Origin: Ectocarpus siliculosus
Taxonomy: Eukaryota > Sar > Phaeophyceae > Ectocarpales > Ectocarpaceae
Length of the DNA stretch: 58,639 nt
Assembly: GCA_000310025.1 (NCBI GenBank)
Contig: FN649749.1
Location: forward strand, 1,170,497-1,229,135
Direction of reading: 5' to 3'
In this document: positions 23,601 to 34,010 of the stretch, one piece after another
Layout: each line of letters opens with the position of its first letter
Position numbering within the stretch: the first letter of the stretch is position 1
Translations under genes and position numbers: made by a program
Notes under the pieces: model-generated
Seen by the model: the letters and a program-made list of their open reading frames with translations, nothing else
What the model was told of the DNA's origin: nothing
Database searches by the model: none

Positions 23601-23630
23601 ACTCCGTGCTGCGTTGACGATCATGCACAT
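14659..23630 (-). CDS. Kinesin heavy-chain protein with expanded motor and Cys/His modules in the tail
   Basis: Seven exons join with matching phases: 23630-23335, 22815-22613, 22271-21415, 21084-20734, 20329-19662, 19091-19019 and 18570-14659, giving 2,119 residues. An in-frame stop precedes the ATG. Motor motifs in order: [10 protein letters not shown] (about residue 83), [14 protein letters not shown] (P-loop, about 174), [17 protein letters not shown] (switch I, about 571), [10 protein letters not shown] (switch II, about 693), then [34 protein letters not shown] and [13 protein letters not shown]. Long Ser/Gly/Pro-rich insertions lie between these blocks, so the motor spans about 750 residues instead of the usual 330-350. 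A short coiled coil follows ([21 protein letters not shown]). The disordered tail of about 1,250 residues carries three C-x2-H-x4-C-x2-C modules. The motor is N-terminal, so plus-end-directed movement on microtubules is expected. The family is uncertain, perhaps ungrouped/ARK-like. Intron 3 uses a GC donor. Confidence 0.9.
15586..16305 (-). other. Three C-x2-H-x4-C-x2-C modules in the kinesin tail
   Basis: Coding segments at 16305-16270 ([12 protein letters not shown]), 15924-15889 ([12 protein letters not shown]) and 15621-15586 ([12 protein letters not shown]) fall near residues 1571, 1698 and 1799. The spacing of four metal-ligand residues is identical in all three, each in a Ser/Pro/Gly-rich setting. 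They are probably small zinc-binding peptides or protein-docking motifs; the function is inferred only from the repetition. Confidence 0.75.
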
Positions 23631-24158
23631 AAGGGTTCACACATTATTGCCGTTGTGCACTGCCTGCCTCTTCTCACTCGTATCCCGCCACCCGCGCGGC
23701 GGGAACTGTACCGGTTCGTCCGGTCAAAAGTTTCGTGCGGCGCAATTAACGCCGGATCTTCGAGTGATCTCCCATCCCCATCTCACGCTCATTGCGTGTG
23801 TTCCCTTTTCTTGCGCATTCTACCAAATCACCGGCCGTGAACGTGTACTCAACATGCCTCCCGCCCTAGTCTCCCAGCCAACGGGCCTGTCTCGACACCG
23901 CAAAGCTGAGATTGTTCTTGCTCTTCACGTCAACGGCGTTCAATATGAGCATGGCAAAAGCAAGTATACTTCCGAACTAATCTTGCCGCATGTGCTGTTG
24001 CAGCTTAGGCGCCATCGTCCCCATCAAGTCATGTATGTATGCAATGCTCCGAGAAAGGAGACTAGGACTCATCAACTGGACTTCGTGTTGTCGTCGTGCA
24101 GATGATGTGCAACTGCTTCTTTCGACCATAAAATCGATATTAACACAGCTACAGAGTT
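23631..24158. promoter_or_regulatory. Divergent intergenic region between kinesin and B-box/SAM gene
   Basis: 528 bp lie between the two outward-reading start codons (23630 minus, 24159 plus). Both core promoters are expected here. No TATA box or known operator was recognised, and short reading frames here carry no domain. Confidence 0.4.
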
Positions 24159-27100
24159 ATGGCACCAATAACTCCCCCCGCGCAGCTCAAACCGCCGTGG
24201 ATGGAACACGACCAACTCCGCAAGCTCAACGACAACCCTGCTCTTGAACGGAACTTGTGTGGTTGCCTTCTGCGCGTGCGCAGTATGCGAGTTTTGTGAA
24301 TGTGGGCCGGCCACGATGCATTGCCCTGACGATGTGTGCGGCTTCATGTGCGACAGCTGCGACGCATACCGGCACCAGAGCGGAGGCAACAAGACCATCG
24401 AGTACACTGACCACGAACGTGCTAAGGTGAGCACAAACAAGACTCCATAGGCGTTCTGCCTATGGAAGCGTCTATGAGCATATGCGCGTACGCTGCGTAT
24501 TCACCTTCTAATGATATGCCTCACCCTTAAAGTGGTCCTGTTTTCGTCATCGGGGTGTTACCGCAGCATGCACCAACAACAAACTTTACCCATGACCCTG
24601 ACTCCGTGGCCGCACGAGAGCATATATATTCAGTTTGTTGGTAGAGGCACAAGGTATCAAGCATGATTCTACTCCATTGTGGGCGCAGCTTTCACTTCAC
24701 TCGACGATTTTGAATTCCTAGCAACGGGATGTTCGTGGCAATACATTCTCCTCTGAGCCAGTAGCATCAAAAAGGTTGAACACCTTCGTATGTACATACA
24801 TACTTTTGTAGATGCATCAAACAAAGTATTTTGTGCCTCACACTCTCTTCAGCGGTACGAAACTGACAAGAATATGGCGGGCTTGCCCCGTCGTCTTTGC
24901 TGGGTTCACAAGAATCATTCTACAGTTGCGTCTTTGCATATCATGGAACAAAATATTTGGTGTATTCAAGAGTCTCCTGTTTGCATTGTTTTCTTGTTCT
25001 TGTCCAAAAGGTGTCGACTCTCACCATCGCGGCGGCGGCCTTCAGGGTCAAAGGCTTCATGCGCTTCGTGTACCACAGGGGAGCAATGAGGCAGGAAATC
25101 CGGAGACAATACAGTCGCTTTTACGATAGCCGGTCCAGAAGACACTACTACAGTTTTCACAGAACTGGAGAGGTACACCTGGCGCTTCCCCCATGTGTTT
25201 GCCTGGAATGTATGGGTCGTAGGCATGGTTTTTCTACCCTTGCCTTCGATAGTTCTTCCTCAATCCTATCGGTAGACCGGTCGTGTGCTTGCACATGTCT
25301 CTTCAGGCACGAGTCGTAGGGCACCCACATTGTTACCCAGGGGGTGATGTTAGCCTGAACATGGTGCTTCCGTCGTTCGTCCGAAAATCCTCCCTCGTTC
25401 ACAACCTTTGTCGAGGCACGACAGTCTGGCAAGTTTGAACAGAAGGCTGCCACAGTAGTTTCACTATTATACACCTATCTCGTCAGTGGAAGCATTTGTG
25501 TGTGTGCTTGTTTGCTTTCGTCGCGTTTACGCTTAGCGCCAGTCTGCACGTTTTGGTTCGTGTTGGACGCACCAGCCGGGGTCACACAAGAAGCAGGCAA
25601 ACAGGTTTCATTTTTTCTCCACCTTCCCTCCCGCAGTACTTGCCTTCGTGAGAACGATTCAGCACTCTCCCACCCCTTTTGGGCGAGACGTCAAGACAAC
25701 GTAGTAGGATTGCGGTTCTACGAGACTACGTGCCCTTAGCGTTCCAAAAACGTGAACAAAAAGATGGTACTACCAAAGCGTCGCTGTCACAAGAACAGAA
25801 TAATGGTGACCCTGCAGGAGAAAGAGCCGTAGCACGCTAGCCTTCCGTATCCATCCACACGTGCCAACTAAGTGTTGGCTGAACAAAAAAAAAACAAGGT
25901 CACCTGGAGCAAGCCGCGCCTGCTGGGAAAGGAAGAGCTCCGCCCCTTTCTCACCGTCAACGAGGCGGCCTTCAAGATGCAGCAGCTGCACCGCAACTGG
26001 AAGGCTAGAGAGATAGCGAGGGACGCCATGCGTGTGGCCTGGAACAGGGTGTACTCCCCGCAGGTACGATTGACTGCTCCCCCCCCCCCCCTCTCTTCAC
26101 TATCAGCCCGTTAGGAGCAGTAGCTACGGCTGGACTAGATGTGTGGTATCCACAAAGCTGAGACACAGAGTTCGTCATGTTTTCTAAAAGAAAATATCGT
26201 GTGTTTACTGCGTGGGGTAGGTCCTCTCTCTCGCTGCAGGCGAACTCTTGCCTCACACGTCTCTGCCTGCTCTGACGACATGGGAGAGGGGGGGCTCTGA
26301 TCCAGATGATACAGCATTGAGTTGCTCATAGGTGTTTCCGACAAAGGGATACTAGATACTAGCAGCAACGAAAAAAAATCGTTAGGAGGTTGGAGGGACC
26401 CCTTCGATACGTGTCACTTCAATTTGGGGGCAAGGGTGGTCCTTGAAACCGTGACACTCCATCGAGGCGAGATGTTCAAGGCCAGGCGCCCAATCGCTAG
26501 CCAGGGCAGTAGAGTTGACGTGTTCGTCACTTTCGGCTGCCGTTGCTATTGCCATGTACTCGTGCCTCTGTACAGGAGCGGCGGTTTTTCTTTTTCTACA
26601 AGGGGGAGAGCCCCCTCGTACTGCCCACGACGGCGAGCTGGACGCAGCCCTGCCGGTGAGTGTGGCAATAGAAGTGAATCAGTGCTGCTGGTGTATAAGC
26701 TTTGCCGAATAGAATAGGCATGTTCGACAATTCACATCTCGGAGGCTCGTCTTCCGGAGCTAGAGGTCGCGTCGAGGCCGCTCGTTTGATGGCACAGCGG
26801 GAATAACGCCTCGCGGTGACATCGCCGAAAACCCCACCGGCGCTCGGCCTTGTCGTTTCCGAGGGTGTTTCGAGCGATGTGAAGGGGGAGGAATGCTCTA
26901 TACATCCTTGGCGCGTAAAAACGCCTCCAGGAACTTCCCGGGGCTCGAGAGACCATGCCTCCCCAGCCGTTACTTTGGCGAACAACGGGAGCGGAAGGGT
27001 CCCCCGCCAGGGCCCCGGGAGCCGCGTTGGTGGCAGAAATATGGATCACTTCCATTTTTTTCTCTATGAAAATATACAAGATCTTGTGCCACGTTTTTTT

Positions 27101-30100
27101 CGACATTTTGTTTTGTTGTATCGTTTGTTCGTAACCACGGAATGAGTCCGCGTCAGTCAGTTTGACCAGTACAGGTATATCAGAAGGTACTGAACGGAAC
27201 CCGGAAGGGTATTTTTTTGAAGGTACTGAGCGGAGACCGGAACGGTTTTAACGTGTGAATACAATCACTGTCACAACGACAAACACAACATCATTTGTTC
27301 GACAGTTCGATCGGAGGCATCTGGGTGTGGCGTCCAGTGCTCTCGGAGCACGTGGCGGCCATGAGGATCCAGAACCTGTGGAGGAATTTCGCGGGCCGCA
27401 GGGATCTGAGGGAACGAGTGCGACAGGTATACCTTCGTACCGGTGGAAAACAGACGATACGTTACCGAACATGAGACGATGGAAATTATGCGTGCAGCAC
27501 CTGTAAGGCAGAAAGCTTCACAGCCCGTGTGCTTCGGATTTCTTCAGGTTCTGTCGTAGCCCTTGTATGACGAGAAATATCATCATCGTAATACGCCGAG
27601 AATAGTTTGGGGCTTTCTGCTACACTTTCAAAATGATCCGTGCCCCCAGACGTAAAACCGTTAATCTTAGGAGGCCCATATTTTCCCGCCCTCTCGCTGT
27701 AGCTCCAAACCAGCCAATACAACGCAAACCGAATATAAATATCGACGAAACATATCGTTGGAAACTGTCTTAGGCTTGAATGAGATAATCATTTCCCTCG
27801 GTACATGTACCATCAAGCTCCAACGCCACGATCGCCACTGAATGTTGTCGCAGATGTACTCTATGGAGCACGACCCCATCACCGGAGCGGAGTGCTACCG
27901 CAACCTCAAGACCGGGGAAGTTTCGGATCGAAAGCCTTTGAGCCTAGGGTCGGAGCGGTGGGACCAGGACGACATGATGTTGTGGACCGTGGAGGAGGTT
28001 TGTGCGTTTTTGAAATTTGGACCGACCGCGCCAGAAGGCTGGGCGACGAAAAACACGTCAGACTTTATTGCCGAATTCCAAGCGCGAACACGCTCTCGAG
28101 CCATAGAGTAATACCGGCAGGGGGGACGCAAGGGTTAACGTCCTACTTCTACAGCGAGGTTTGACAGTACCGTATACGACACAAGATAACACACCCCCTG
28201 GGCCAATTTTCAAAGCTCGATTTATCAACGGCAGAAAGAATCGCAGCGCCGAAAAGTACGGCGCTGCAGCTGTCTGGTCGAGCGCTCTCCGAAAATGTAT
28301 CGTTTCGTCTACGCATCCTCTTCGTCGTGGAGTAGTGGAGCTTTGAAAATCGGTCCAGGGAGTGTGCTATCTTGTGCCGTATTCGGTAAAGTTCACGCCC
28401 CATGCTGGTTGTGTACTGTTTTTTCTGTAGCCTTCTTCTCCAGCAACCCCTGCTGCTCGTGATTGTCGTCACCAAATGGCGAGGTCTTGAGAATCTCATC
28501 CCTGAACAATGTGTAGCTATAATACCTATCGTGTTCTGCTGGTTGCTTCTTTAGGTGGTCATGTTCATCAGGCGCTGTGGGCTAAAGCGCTTCGCCCCGA
28601 AGATTCGGCACTTTAACGTGGACGGTGCTCTGCTGATGACCTTCGACCCTGAGGACTTCCTTCTGCTGGGTCAGGCCGACTCGGTCAACGCGAAAAAGGT
28701 AAACATGCATACTTCGAAGTACGTCGTTTCGCAAAAAGGGTACTGTAGAGGATTTCCTTCTTTCAAGCCGAATCGGTCAAAACGAAAAAGGTACACCAGG
28801 TGTCTCGCAAGTTTTTAAACAATCATAAATACGAACACCGAATAAAGACTACCCGTTCGAGATAATGTACCACAGCCGAGGGCATGCATTGGAGTAGTTA
28901 TAGTGAGTGGAAGAAAAACACATGTTGTTCTTCTATTTCGGTAGATGGCGTTCCTTAGGCCGACCACGTCCACCCAAGCTATGAATCCAAGGCGGAAATC
29001 TGCTTTGGCTCAGTTCGCCGAAAGGATTGCGGTCATTTCGCTTGGCCCCCCTCGACTTATTTTCGACCTCGAGTCAGCAGCCTCGCCTTCAGTAAAGCGT
29101 ACGCGCGAATCTGTGCCAACTAAAGAGGTTGTCATTGGGATACGCTTTGCGACACTCCACTCACACAGCTTTGGCAGCTGCGTAGATACCACAAGGCGGT
29201 GGTCAATTTGGTTTTTGGTTCAAATAAGGTCACTACAAGGTTTTTTGACGCACAATCCACGCCGTTGAGAGCTACTCATTTTTTTTTCCTGCCCTTGGCA
29301 ATTGGTCAACCAAGAGGCTCCCAGCACGAAGAGCGAAGTGCGGCTCGAAGCTGCACTGGGTGGGGCCATGAAAGGAAACAGATTATGCTTGATGTTTACT
29401 GGTAGGCCCTCCACGACAACCAAACGGCCTAGGGGCCTTTCGGCCGGCGCGTCCCCCTGTCGGGGTGCGTGGCCCGCCCTGTTCCGGAAAACGATCGCAA
29501 CGCGTTGCCAAAAAGAAAAAACTCGGCGGTGTACCTAGCTATGGACACGCCCCCACCCTCTTCCCGTGAACTCACGCCCAACCTTCACGCTTGGAGCGGC
29601 GTCGGTTCTGTTCTGGGGTAAACCGCGAGACTCTGTTTGTGGACGTTGTGGTTCTCGGCGCAGATTCTGCTCAACATCGAGAGGAGACCGGCGTTCAGCG
29701 GCTACAACAAGAGGGCCAAGGACTTGCTTCGACGAGCGGCCCTCAGGCAGAGGCACTTGGAAGGGACGCAGGTAGGTGGGCGTGATTGTTGTGTTGGTCG
29801 AAGAGTAAAGGTGGTGCGACCGTGAACGCATTGATCGTTGATACTGAGGACAAGCACAAATCACTGGTACTGTGCGAGTGTTAAAACCTTGTCTAAAGCT
29901 TGTCGATTGCACCCTATTCCTATCAACTCCGGCTTCAACAACTCAACCGTGCCCCGGTCGAAACATAAGTGGTTCCCATGCACAAATCTGTTGTACCACA
30001 GTACACCCAAGTACGCTTGACGTGGGTAGGCCGAGAAGAAATCAAGGTGGCCTTCGCCCCCCGCCCACCACGCCGTCGTACGAAGTTCATGCACTCTTCC

Positions 30101-32433
30101 AGCATACTTGGATCATGAGAACAATGTGGCATTTTTCAATCCTTTCTTCTCGAAATAGAGTGGTGACATGTTTGTATTGTCGCACTTGTTTGTCGGAGTA
30201 TTGGTGTATTGTCAGAACCCCTTGCAGTCGCACCCCAGGGCTTCTTAGTCTGGCCCATGTTGGACAGTCTGGTGGTTCCTTCTGCTGCTACTGTTATTGT
30301 TCTTGTTGCTTTTGACAAGACACGCGTGCCAACCGCCCGCGCACCCGTTAGTTCTTGGCTAACCTGTCCCATCGGGGGGGGCATGTACGGGACAGGCCGA
30401 GAAAATCCAGCGATGGTGGCGCGAGATGATGAGGATAACTCTGCGGGAAATCTGGAAGAAAACGCAAAAGACGGCCAAAGCCATAGAGGAGCGAGAGCAG
30501 AAGAGAAAAGACAGCGAAATGTACGTCCTACTTTGAGTAAGAGCAGAGCTAGACCGATGTTGTTGTTGACTTTCTTACCAAATGGAGGACTTTTAAGACG
30601 TTCCGGTCGCGTCTCGTCGCCCTTACAAGTTAATGTGAAAAACACGATGAACGTGCGACAAAGCGTTTGCGGTGGAGCCTCTCTACTAGCAGTGGCGCAG
30701 GAAGTAACGTTTGTTCGCCTCGAAAATAAAAGATACGTGTCCAGTTGGAGCCCTGTACTCCCGCCTGTCTCACCCTCGCCCGCCTCTAGTGGCTAGCAAC
30801 TCACGAAGGCAGGCGGTCAATTGATTTGGCTCTTGACGTTCCTCGAGTTAGCCGCAGCGGCGAAAACCACCATGTTTTCAAGGAATCCCTGTCCCACATA
30901 CACAACAGTGAATACTACCGAGAGTCTCCCCTCCCACTCTCGTACGGTCGATTTTACGATCAAAACATTCAAGCACCGCGCCCGGGAACGTTTTTGGCCG
31001 GTGGAAAGCACTGATAGGGTTAATGGGGCACGAGTATTAGCAATAACCCTCTGTACAGGTTAGGCCTTCCACCCCACAATAATCAACAACGAATTATTCT
31101 TCGTTATTCTAAGCTGTCTCCCCCCGGTCCTTCCCCCATTCTTCTACCCTCTGGAATCATGCTGGGCGAAGTGAAACGCCCGTAGTATTGTGGTGTAATA
31201 TCTCCCGAGAAGAACAGATAGATGTAGACAAGAAGAATCGGGATTTTCCGGCGTTGAAGACGTTTGCACAGGATCTACCCCATACCCATCAACGACTTCA
31301 CCACTGCTTGCTATCCCCCCCCCCGTGAGCGCAACCCGGCGTGTGCCGTCCTGGCTTAGTGAGCCTGGTCCGGTGAGAACCCGGCGTGCTCCGTCCCGGC
31401 TTTGTAGGGATGCGAGGTCAATGGTCTAACGACTACTGCATGCACGACTATGAGTACCCCCCCCCCCCCCCACTCCTTTCGGCACGATAATGACCAACAA
31501 ACAAACTGTAATGAACATCAGCTGGTGGACAGAGAAGGTTCGAGATTACTCTGGCTTGGACGCCAGCGTGAAGCTTTACGGGCGAAGGTCGAACATCCTC
31601 GGTGTAAGGGGGTGGGGACGTTGGGATACCGTAGGCGATCAGTGGACGCCGACTCCAGAGGAAGTGGGGGCCCCACACAGGAGTCGCATCATGTACAGGT
31701 TTGTCATGTGTCTATACTTTTCGCGGTGTTTCGTCCTAATGTCCATCCCGGGCGCCAGTCGCCAGTCTACTGCGAACTCCGGTACAGTTAGCGCCCGCGT
31801 CTGTTCAAGAAACGTCGTTTTGGGGTCGAGGCTTAAATTTCTTTTTTTGGTCACCGCCGTCGAGCATTGGTCATTATATTGAGTTAAGTGTAGGATCCAC
31901 GACTGAGCCCTAATTTCTCAAAGGTTTGTTTCTTAATCGCGGGCGCTAACTGTTGTATGTGTGTTGACGCACCAGCCGTGGGTGAACGTGATAAATTTAT
32001 CGGATAGGACTCCGCACAGTAGCACAGACGTCGCCTAAACTGCGGTACAGACTTGTACCACCGACACGGGTTCTTTCAAGACCATCGGGGTTTGTCTAGA
32101 GCACTTCCGTGGGAAAAAAGCGACACGCGATGGGGACATATTCAATAAATGCAACATCTCAAACTTTCATCTACAACCAATTGGTGGGAGGCGTAATTTA
32201 GCACGATAAAGTTCTTCAACAAGGTTCTTCATGTGCCGTAAATGCTCTCTTCGTGAAGAATCATGCTCCCGTTTTGGTGCCCCTCCCCCCCCCCTGTTCC
32301 TCAACTCATATATATTCTCAGAGATGCTCCGGATGGAACCGCCGTCCCTGTCCATGCCGTCAAGGAGATGCAGTTCAACGAGGATCAAGCTAGGCGGCGA
32401 GCGAATCGAAGTGGGTTAGGGATTGCCATTTAG
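24159..32433 (+). CDS. B-box-like zinc finger / IQ / WW-like / SAM domain protein
   Basis: Eleven exons: 24159-24426, 25011-25172, 25899-26063, 26576-26655, 27306-27426, 27854-27997, 28555-28698, 29664-29771, 30411-30520, 31522-31698 and 32322-32433 (stop TAG); about 529 residues. Exons 2-11 are consistent in phase. Domains in order: B-box-like Cys/His cluster (VCEFCECG, MHC, CGFMCDSC, YRH); IQ-like helix (AAAAFRVKGFMRF); WW-like module split across exons 2/3 (YYSFHRTGE-VTWSKP); IQ-like (AAFKMQQLHRNWKAREI); WW-like (FFFFYKGES to TASWTQP); IQ (AAMRIQNLWRNFAGRR); WW-like (DPITGAECYRNLKTGE); SAM domain (WTVEEVVMFIRRCGLKRF to ILLNIERRP); basic coiled coil; C-terminal WGRWDTVGDQWTPTPEE. It is likely a calmodulin-binding scaffold. 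Exon 1 has one base too many: MAPITPPAQLKPPWMEH and the B-box are in different frames, changing near 24255-24290. An extra exon near 30856 could not be excluded. Confidence 0.75.
27130..27275 (+). repeat. Dispersed repeat (GAAGGTACTGA family), copy 1
   Basis: Shares TCCGCGTCAGT, GACCAGTA, AGAAGGTACTGA and GACCGGAACGGTT with 33895-34010, in the same order and orientation. In this copy the GAAGGTACTGA..CGGAA part is present twice (27185 and 27218). It lies in intron 4 of the B-box/SAM gene. Confidence 0.55.
28169..28387. mobile_element. MITE-like inverted-repeat element (family 1), intact copy
   Basis: A 219 bp element whose ends mirror each other over about 50 bp: ACCGTATACGACACAAGATA and TTTCAAAGCTCGATTT on the left, their inverted counterparts GAGCTTTGAAAATCGG and TATCTTGTGCCGTATTCGGT on the right. 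It lies in intron 6 of the B-box/SAM gene and has no coding capacity. Target duplication is not clear. Confidence 0.75.
31357..31471 (+). mobile_element. tRNA-like repeat, C-homopolymer family, copy 2
   Basis: Runs from GTGAGCCTGGTCCGGTGAGA through CCGGCTTTGTAGGGATGCGA and GGTCAATGGTCTAACGACTA to a run of about 15 C. On the opposite strand an A-box-like TAGTCGTTAGACCA and a B-box-like GGTTCTCACC stand about 54 bp apart, like a tRNA with a longer variable region. It lies in intron 9 of the B-box/SAM gene. Confidence 0.65.
31784..31953. mobile_element. MITE-like element (family 2), copy in intron 10 of the B-box/SAM gene
   Basis: Perfect 16-bp terminal inverted repeats: ACAGTTAGCGCCCGCG and CGCGGGCGCTAACTGT. 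Inside, AAAGGTTTGTTTCTTAAT is the inverted counterpart of the interior of the copy at 11021. A short non-autonomous DNA element. Confidence 0.75.
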
Positions 32434-33356
32434 TAGAGATGGGATCAGATATGCATGGGCAGGACAGAGATGGAGAGTGCGGGAAAAGGAGAAGAATTTT
32501 CTCGCTCGAGCCGAGGTGCACCTGCCTGCTGTTAGTTGATGCCGAGATTACCGCCAAAACTGCTCGATGTGAGGGCACGTCGGCTCCACGATTTCGCCAA
32601 TTTTGCTTGAGACACGTTTGTTTGGCATCGTAACCCTCTCGATCGCTATTGACTGTTTGAGGACATAGCTACAGCGTGGTTGGAAGGGATAGGGGGGATG
32701 TCCAGGAATCTACCTCTGTTAAAACGTTAAAACAGTGGTGTAGCATATGGAGGGTTAGGGTTAGGGCATCGGTGCTGGACGTTTTATACGAAAAAGAACG
32801 GTTGGCTTGGGCCGTAAATAGCGCCCGTCGGCGGACTCAGGCTCATTTTCTCACCATGGACGAGTTTGGCTTATCACGAGTAGAACGGAGACAAGACGAT
32901 AAAGCCGGGATTGCATAGGACGATAGGTTAGAGCAAGGCACACCGCAGTCTCCTAGCTATCGGGGGTTGAGGTGGCGGCCAAACTAGAAAAAATGAGGAT
33001 ACAAGATGACCCGACGATGTTGTTGAATACTTGGGTCTTCCCGGCCGATCGAAAGCTCCACAAAAAAGTGGAAAGAGCGAGAAGCGGTTCAACCGGCAAA
33101 CATGGCGGGGAGAGGGTAGACTACGACGTGTAGCAGTAGAGAGAAAAATACCGAAGACTCCTAGGCAACCCCTGGGAGTTCGTTCAATAGGCTTCGTGAA
33201 ACCGTCTAGCTTCGTCCTATTCCATACCCCGATCACGTCGGAGGCGTTTTCGTACCCGCGAGGGAAAAGAGGGGTTGGGGGGCTTTTCTGGAAGGAGCCG
33301 AACACTGGTTCACCATGGGGCTTATCGTTGAGAGAGACCAGACTGACTTGGCGTCG

Positions 33357-33480
33357 ACAATAGATGGGATGAGCGTCAGGCGAAGCACTCGACCACGACA
33401 AAAGATGGGATGAGTGGCCGGCAAATCTGTCCAACACGACAACACATGGGATGAGTGGCAGGCAAACCTGTAGACCACAA
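33357..33480 (+). repeat. Minisatellite of about 49-bp units
   Basis: Three adjoining units share GATGGGATGAG, followed by a GGCAGGCAAAC-like part and a CGACCACGACAA-like part. Units differ by a few substitutions. Confidence 0.65.
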
Positions 33481-33894
33481 GGAAGGGCTGATGATGTAGA
33501 GATCCGGTCCCGGCATACTTATCATTGCTCACAGAGGAGACACAGGCGGCGGTGGCGGGCACCTTTACCGGAAACAAAAAAAGGCGTGTGTTGCAGTAAA
33601 CTATGGACGGAGAAGTTCATCCACACACAAGATTCGTCACCTACTACAACTCGCTTGAGAACCAGCACAAAACAAATACAAGCACCTTACGACGTGCTGC
33701 AGTCTACAACTAATTCCGAAGAACAAAGGCAATCAACGTTATGCGCCCACGCAAGATGGGCAGCCACCCCTGTTCAAAAAAGAAGAAAACACAACACCCT
33801 ACCAACGACTCTCCCCGTTCCCCACAACTGAATCGGGGCAGAATCACGACGGCAACATTCTTTTTTTTGGGGAACACACTTACTCGGGACCCCG

Positions 33895-34010
33895 GAAGGA
33901 AGGCGTCCGCGTCAGTTGGACCAGTATACATACGGACATTAGAAGGTACTGAGCGAAGACCGGAACGGTTGTTATCGTAAAGACAACCACAACAACAACC
34001 ACAACGACAC
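33895..34010 (+). repeat. Dispersed repeat (GAAGGTACTGA family), copy 2
   Basis: Counterpart of 27130-27275: GTCCGCGTCAGTTGGACCAG, AGAAGGTACTGAGCG and AGACCGGAACGGTTG in the same order, followed in both copies by an ACAAC-rich stretch. Confidence 0.55.

Noticed and set aside
30856-31015. Possible extra exon of the B-box/SAM gene (HHVFKESLSHIHNSEYY..)
   Set aside because: The acceptor phase fits, but no donor in the required phase is convincing, and exons 30411-30520 and 31522-31698 join directly in phase.
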